Shown here: positions 60,310 through 64,000 of the stretch, piece after piece
Layout of the letters: each line of letters starts with the position of its first letter
Position numbering within the stretch: the first letter of the stretch is position 1
NCBI RefSeq assembly: GCF_000209165.1
Contig: NC_009068.1
Location: 1,798,001 to 1,862,000, forward strand
Length of the DNA: 64,000 nucleotides
From: Scheffersomyces stipitis CBS 6054
Lineage: Eukaryota; Ascomycota; Pichiomycetes; Serinales; Debaryomycetaceae
Reading direction: 5' to 3'
Translations under genes and position numbers: made by a program
The notes under the pieces: model-generated
The model's input: the letters and a program-made list of their open reading frames with translations, nothing else
Told to the model about the DNA's origin: nothing
Database searches by the model: none

Positions 60310-62108
60310 TTGATGCAAAATTTATCTTCGTAACTTTATCTTAAATATGTGTGATCTTTAATGAAATGTATTTCACAAGAATCTTTTATTATGGAACTAA
60401 AACAATGAAAACTAATAAAGTGCATCCTTGGCATAAAAGAAAAGAAAACTCACAGGTACGACACTTATAATGAATATTCGGACGACTAGTATCCATTTAG
60501 TCTGGAAAAGATACACCTGATTTTTGCACCCATTTCTGTGCATGTATTCCAAAACACATGGCCGCTGGGTGAAGTTTGAGCCACAGAGCAACTCTAGTAT
60601 TATTATCCATCGGGACTTAGACTCTTCTCCAAACTGAAGCGACGTAGATTTTCAATTTCAAATGTTTTCTTTGTTTAGGACACTTTCTAGAGTCTGTACG
60701 TAACTGTAGTATGTTATATCAATGTTCGTAAAATACAATAGAAATTGCTTGATTTTCATATTAACAGTGAATCCAAATATGGACACAGTGTAAAATTCAA
60801 CAAACAATCTCAAACTATTCGACATCACCAAAACCTCCAATATTCATGCTGTAATTATATCAATTTTCAGCAAATGGTTGAAGATTATTTAGTCAACACT
60901 TCGGAGGGATGCTTGGGCAACAATTTCAGGTGACTGGCTAGTCTGAATTTTCTGCAACAAGTTGAATAGAGGCAATGTGCAATCTCACATATTAGCTATC
61001 AACACAAAGGATGATACTCAAATGGGCTCTAATCCTGACTCCAGGACAGTCCAGAAATCTTATCAAAATCATTTCTATGAAGAGGCATTAGAATTTTGTC
61101 TTTCTACATTGTGAGAGTGAGTACGTAGCAGGATTTTGCACCCAAACAAAATGAGTGAGAGGATCAGGGGCCTACCCACAAATAGAATAGACCTTCCATG
61201 GTCGTAGCGAAATATTCTACATTTTTCAATCTTTGGGATATAACCGCACCTCCGTCCTACTTCTACAATTGCCTAAGTGGCTTAATCACATCCCCAGATT
61301 TTACTGTTCCAGAGGTTCTAACATTGCCTTATTTTCAGTTATTTATGAAGTGTTTCTCGAGCATACCCAGAATGAACCAATCGGTAATCGTTCCACTTTC
61401 AAGAGATAAACATCTCGTACCTCAAGTAAGTATACCGACTGAAAAAAATGGTAAAGAAAGTTAGGTATTCTCGTGTTTCTGCGTGGGGGATCTGGATGGA
61501 GGATCTCACATTGTGAACAACAAAAACGAGGGTATACTTCCTATTACAGAACTCATTTTGATTACCTTCCAGTTACATTTTGGTATACCGACGATCGAGT
61601 TTAGAACTGGGGAGTTGATGGCTTCACTATTTGACTGAACAAGAAGTAAACCAACATGAGACGGCTACAGAGTCGGAGGCTTTTCGTATTTTTAGGGGTT
61701 TTATTGAATAACCACGGAGAGTACAGACTCCGAAAAATTTAGTAACGCCACATAAGCCCCCACAAATTCTACACCACACCAATTCCACGTTGAAGTCAAT
61801 TGATGAACTGGAGTTGCATTACTAATCAGCCATGTAAGTTGGGAGGTATAAATATGTTTGAATAACCTGGTTTGGTATCAATTGATATTCTCTTGTCTGG
61901 CTTTTTCGAATTCTAATTGACACCATTCTAACTTCGATTTCGCAATTATAATCCGGAGTCGTTTCCCTAATTGGAATTTTTCAAGTACTTATAATCGCTG
62001 ATTTCCAGTTTTTCAGAATCCCCATTCGGAGTATTTCGCTTTTCATTGAACTATTCTGCTTTCTGGATATTCAATTAACCTCAATTGCTACTCAATACAT
62101 ATTACGTC
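60310..62108. other. Spacer between the two reductase genes
   Basis: 1799 bp without a supported gene. TATAAATA at 61847-61854 is about 255 bp before the second reductase ATG. A frame from 61198 (88 codons) has no recognisable features. Confidence 0.35.
61847..61854 (+). promoter_or_regulatory. TATA box, reductase 2
   Basis: TATAAATA, about 255 bp upstream of the ATG at 62109. Confidence 0.45.
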
Positions 62109-63104
62109 ATGTCTGAAGTCTACTTAGTCACCGGAGGTACTGGTTACGTTGCCGGATTTGTACTTCTCCAGTTGTTGGAACAGGGTGCAAAGGTCAAAAC
62201 CTCGATCAGAAGTTTGGCCAAAGAAGCCCAATTGAGAGAGTCTCTCTACTCCTCAAGTGACAAGCTCACGAAGGAAATCGTGGATGCCAACTTGAAGGTC
62301 TATCAAGCTGATTTAACCTCTGACGCTAATTGGCCAGAGATCTTTGAAGACGTCACCTACGTACTCCATGTAGCATCTCCATTTCCCTCTTCTCCACCAA
62401 AAGATCCTAACGATTTGATTATTCCTGCTAGAGAAGGTACCTTGAGAATCCTCGGCTATGCTGCTGAAACCAACACTGTAAAGCACGTAGTCGTGACTTC
62501 GTCTTTCGCAGCCATTGGCTTTGGTCATGCTGAAGTCAAGCCACTCTACACTGAAAAGGACTGGACTGAAACGGAAAACTTGGACCGTCCTTACACCGTC
62601 TCCAAGACATTGGCTGAAAAGGCTGCTTGGGAATACGTTGAAGCTAAACCAGTCCAATATGGCTTGACTGTGATCAACCCAGTCTTGGTTATCGGACCTT
62701 CTTTGAAGAAGCAAGTTACCAACTCTACCTCCTTGAACATCATCCAGGGCTTGATCGATGGCTCGAAGAAAAATGGTGTAGATCCATCTTCTGTCCACCT
62801 TGTTGACGTTAGAGATGTTGCTAAGTTGCACATCTTGGCTTTGACCACAGAAGAAGCTCTTGGTGAGAGATTCTTGGCTGCTACTGGTAGCACCCTTACG
62901 TGGGTAGATGCAGCTAACATCTTGAGATCTAGAATCCCAGAGAAGTATGTAGCTAACTTGCCTACAAAGGAAACTGGCCCTAGTGAAACTCCTAAGTTGA
63001 TTTCTGTTGAAAAGGCCAAGAAGACCTTCAACTGGACCCCAATCTCTGACGAAGAGTCCTTGGTTGCCACTGTCGAAGGCATTATCCAAGAAGGAAAGGT
63101 CTAG
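62109..63104 (+). CDS. NAD(P)H-dependent extended SDR reductase (Gre2-type), copy 2
   Basis: 331 residues from ATG 62109 (MSEVYLVTGGTGYV); the upstream codons in frame are not ATG. Same fold as copy 1: TGGTGYVA Rossmann loop, KVKTSIRSLAKEAQLRES, VVTSSFAAI with catalytic Ser, and YTVSK with Y162/K166 at the same residue numbers. The two share the EAQLRES and SSDKLTKE segments and are clearly a tandem duplicate, but differ in the substrate-pocket region (NPVLVIGPSLKK against NPAYIFGPTLKK) and around residue 205, where copy 2 has TNSTSLN against TGFPASLE. Convergent with the aspartate aminotransferase gene. Confidence 0.87.
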   Translation: MSEVYLVTGGTGYVAGFVLLQLLEQGAKVKTSIRSLAKEAQLRESLYSSSDKLTKEIVDANLKVYQADLTSDANWPEIFEDVTYVLHVASPFPSSPPKDPNDLIIPAREGTLRILGYAAETNTVKHVVVTSSFAAIGFGHAEVKPLYTEKDWTETENLDRPYTVSKTLAEKAAWEYVEAKPVQYGLTVINPVLVIGPSLKKQVTNSTSLNIIQGLIDGSKKNGVDPSSVHLVDVRDVAKLHILALTTEEALGERFLAATGSTLTWVDAANILRSRIPEKYVANLPTKETGPSETPKLISVEKAKKTFNWTPISDEESLVATVEGIIQEGKV

Positions 63105-63279
63105 TAGGACGTTTATAACAATTTAAATATGCATATAATGAACAATGTATGTCATATATTTAAGTCAAGCAATATAGAACGTACATAATGTGCTGACTTC
63201 GTGTCATTATTAACCATAAGTCATTTTATTGATATATAATTTATGAATTCGTAGAAAAAATAGCAGACCATCTATACGT

Positions 63280-64000
63280 CTACTGCTTGACGACTTCGTT
63301 GATGGCGTTAGCCAAGTACTCGACATTGTTGTCGTTGATTCCAGAGATGGAGAATCTTCCGTCTTCAGTAGCGTAGACCGAGTAGTCGTTTCTCAACTTG
63401 ATAACTTGCTCAGCAGACAAACCAGTGTACACGAACATACCTCTTTGCTTCAACAAGTGGTCCCAGTTGTAAGAGGACTTGTCCAAGTTTTCGTACAACT
63501 TGGATCTGACAGTGTTCAATCTACCAACAACCTTGTCCAAGTCTTGCAACCACGAGTTCAATAAGTTGTGTTGCTCATCAAAGATGATTTCGACAATCTT
63601 GGAACCGTGGATTGGTGGAGAGGAGTAGATTGGTCTGATCAACTTCTTCAATTGAGACTCAATGGCTTGAGAAGCTTCGGCAGACTCAGTGATGATGGAG
63701 ATAGAACCAGTTCTTTCACCATAGAGACCCATGTTCTTAGCAAACGATTGACACAAGGCGTAGGACTTGAGCTTGTTCTGGACAACCAACTCGTTTAATC
63801 TTCTGATCAAGCCAATGTCCTTGTATGGGTTACCGGAAGCGAAACCTTGGTAGGCCATGTCAACAAGTGGGTAGAAGTTCTTCTCTTGGACAATAGCCAA
63901 AACTTCTTCCCACTGTTCAGGAGTCAAGTCCATACCAGTTGGGTTGTGGCAACAGGCATGCAACAAGACAATAGAGCCGTCTGGCTGGGAAGACAAGGAC
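63280..64000 (-). CDS. Aspartate aminotransferase (partial, N-terminal part beyond right edge)
   Basis: Frame stays open to the window edge (240 codons seen plus stop). Class I aminotransferase hallmarks: HACCHNPTGMDL, PLVDMAYQGFASG and SFAKNMGLYGERTG, where the Lys binds PLP and a nearby Arg helps hold its phosphate. The C-terminus reads GINDNNVEYLANAINEVVKQ. Both a mitochondrial (Aat1) and a cytosolic (Aat2) form exist in yeasts; the discriminating N-terminus lies outside the window. Converts aspartate plus 2-oxoglutarate to oxaloacetate and glutamate. Confidence 0.9.
   Translation of the reverse strand, partial: SLSSQPDGSIVLLHACCHNPTGMDLTPEQWEEVLAIVQEKNFYPLVDMAYQGFASGNPYKDIGLIRRLNELVVQNKLKSYALCQSFAKNMGLYGERTGSISIITESAEASQAIESQLKKLIRPIYSSPPIHGSKIVEIIFDEQHNLLNSWLQDLDKVVGRLNTVRSKLYENLDKSSYNWDHLLKQRGMFVYTGLSAEQVIKLRNDYSVYATEDGRFSISGINDNNVEYLANAINEVVKQ

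Overview
This is a stretch of a yeast nuclear genome. Genes are dense, mostly intronless and on both strands, with moderately AT-rich intergenic DNA. Nearly every long gene matches a conserved budding-yeast protein: CQD1, LPL1, TIM13, PRE7, ERD2, CFT1, GPI11, AHP1, MPS3, UTP22, RPC40, CDC7, MRPS35, GPI19, KAP104 and BUD14. One clear spliceosomal intron is present, with GTATGT, TACTAAC and a 3' TAG. Leucine is mostly TTG and CTG codons are sparse. Together with the candidate Dsc4 homologue and the Candida-like GPI cell-wall modules, this suggests a CTG-clade yeast (Scheffersomyces/Debaryomyces type). That placement is inference: I could not decide from the window alone whether CUG means Ser or Leu, and all translations discussed use the standard code.

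Layout. 1-9 kb: a 5'-complete mitochondrial ADCK-family kinase running off the left edge (CQD1), a lipid-droplet lipase (LPL1), TIM13, proteasome beta-6 (PRE7), the HDEL receptor (ERD2) and an ER thioredoxin/PDI-like protein. 9-24 kb: a Ser/Thr-rich GPI cell-wall protein, CFT1, GPI11, AHP1, a SUN-domain MPS3-like protein, and a second, smaller GPI cell-wall protein carrying the same Cys module. 26-39 kb: UTP22, a class III aminotransferase, a DUF1746 membrane protein, RPC40, an Asn/Ser-rich unknown, and CDC7. 40-45 kb: three tandem genes, all on the minus strand, for small secreted GPI-type proteins sharing an eight-cysteine domain. 45-57 kb: MRPS35 (split by an intron), a p24 cargo receptor, GPI19, KAP104 and BUD14. 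57-64 kb: two tandem NAD(P)H-dependent reductases and the C-terminal part of an aspartate aminotransferase running off the right edge.

Themes. Secretory and GPI functions recur: two GPI-biosynthesis membrane proteins (GPI11, GPI19), the HDEL receptor, a p24 protein, an ER PDI-like protein and five predicted GPI-anchored surface proteins. These genes are interspersed with unrelated housekeeping genes, so I do not claim an operon-like system. The best candidate for something under-described is the eight-cysteine tandem cluster at 40.2-44.9 kb. Its cysteine spacing resembles the CFEM (haem-binding) domain but is not the canonical pattern, and a promoter module is duplicated on its two sides. I found no tRNA, rRNA, transposon or CRISPR array.
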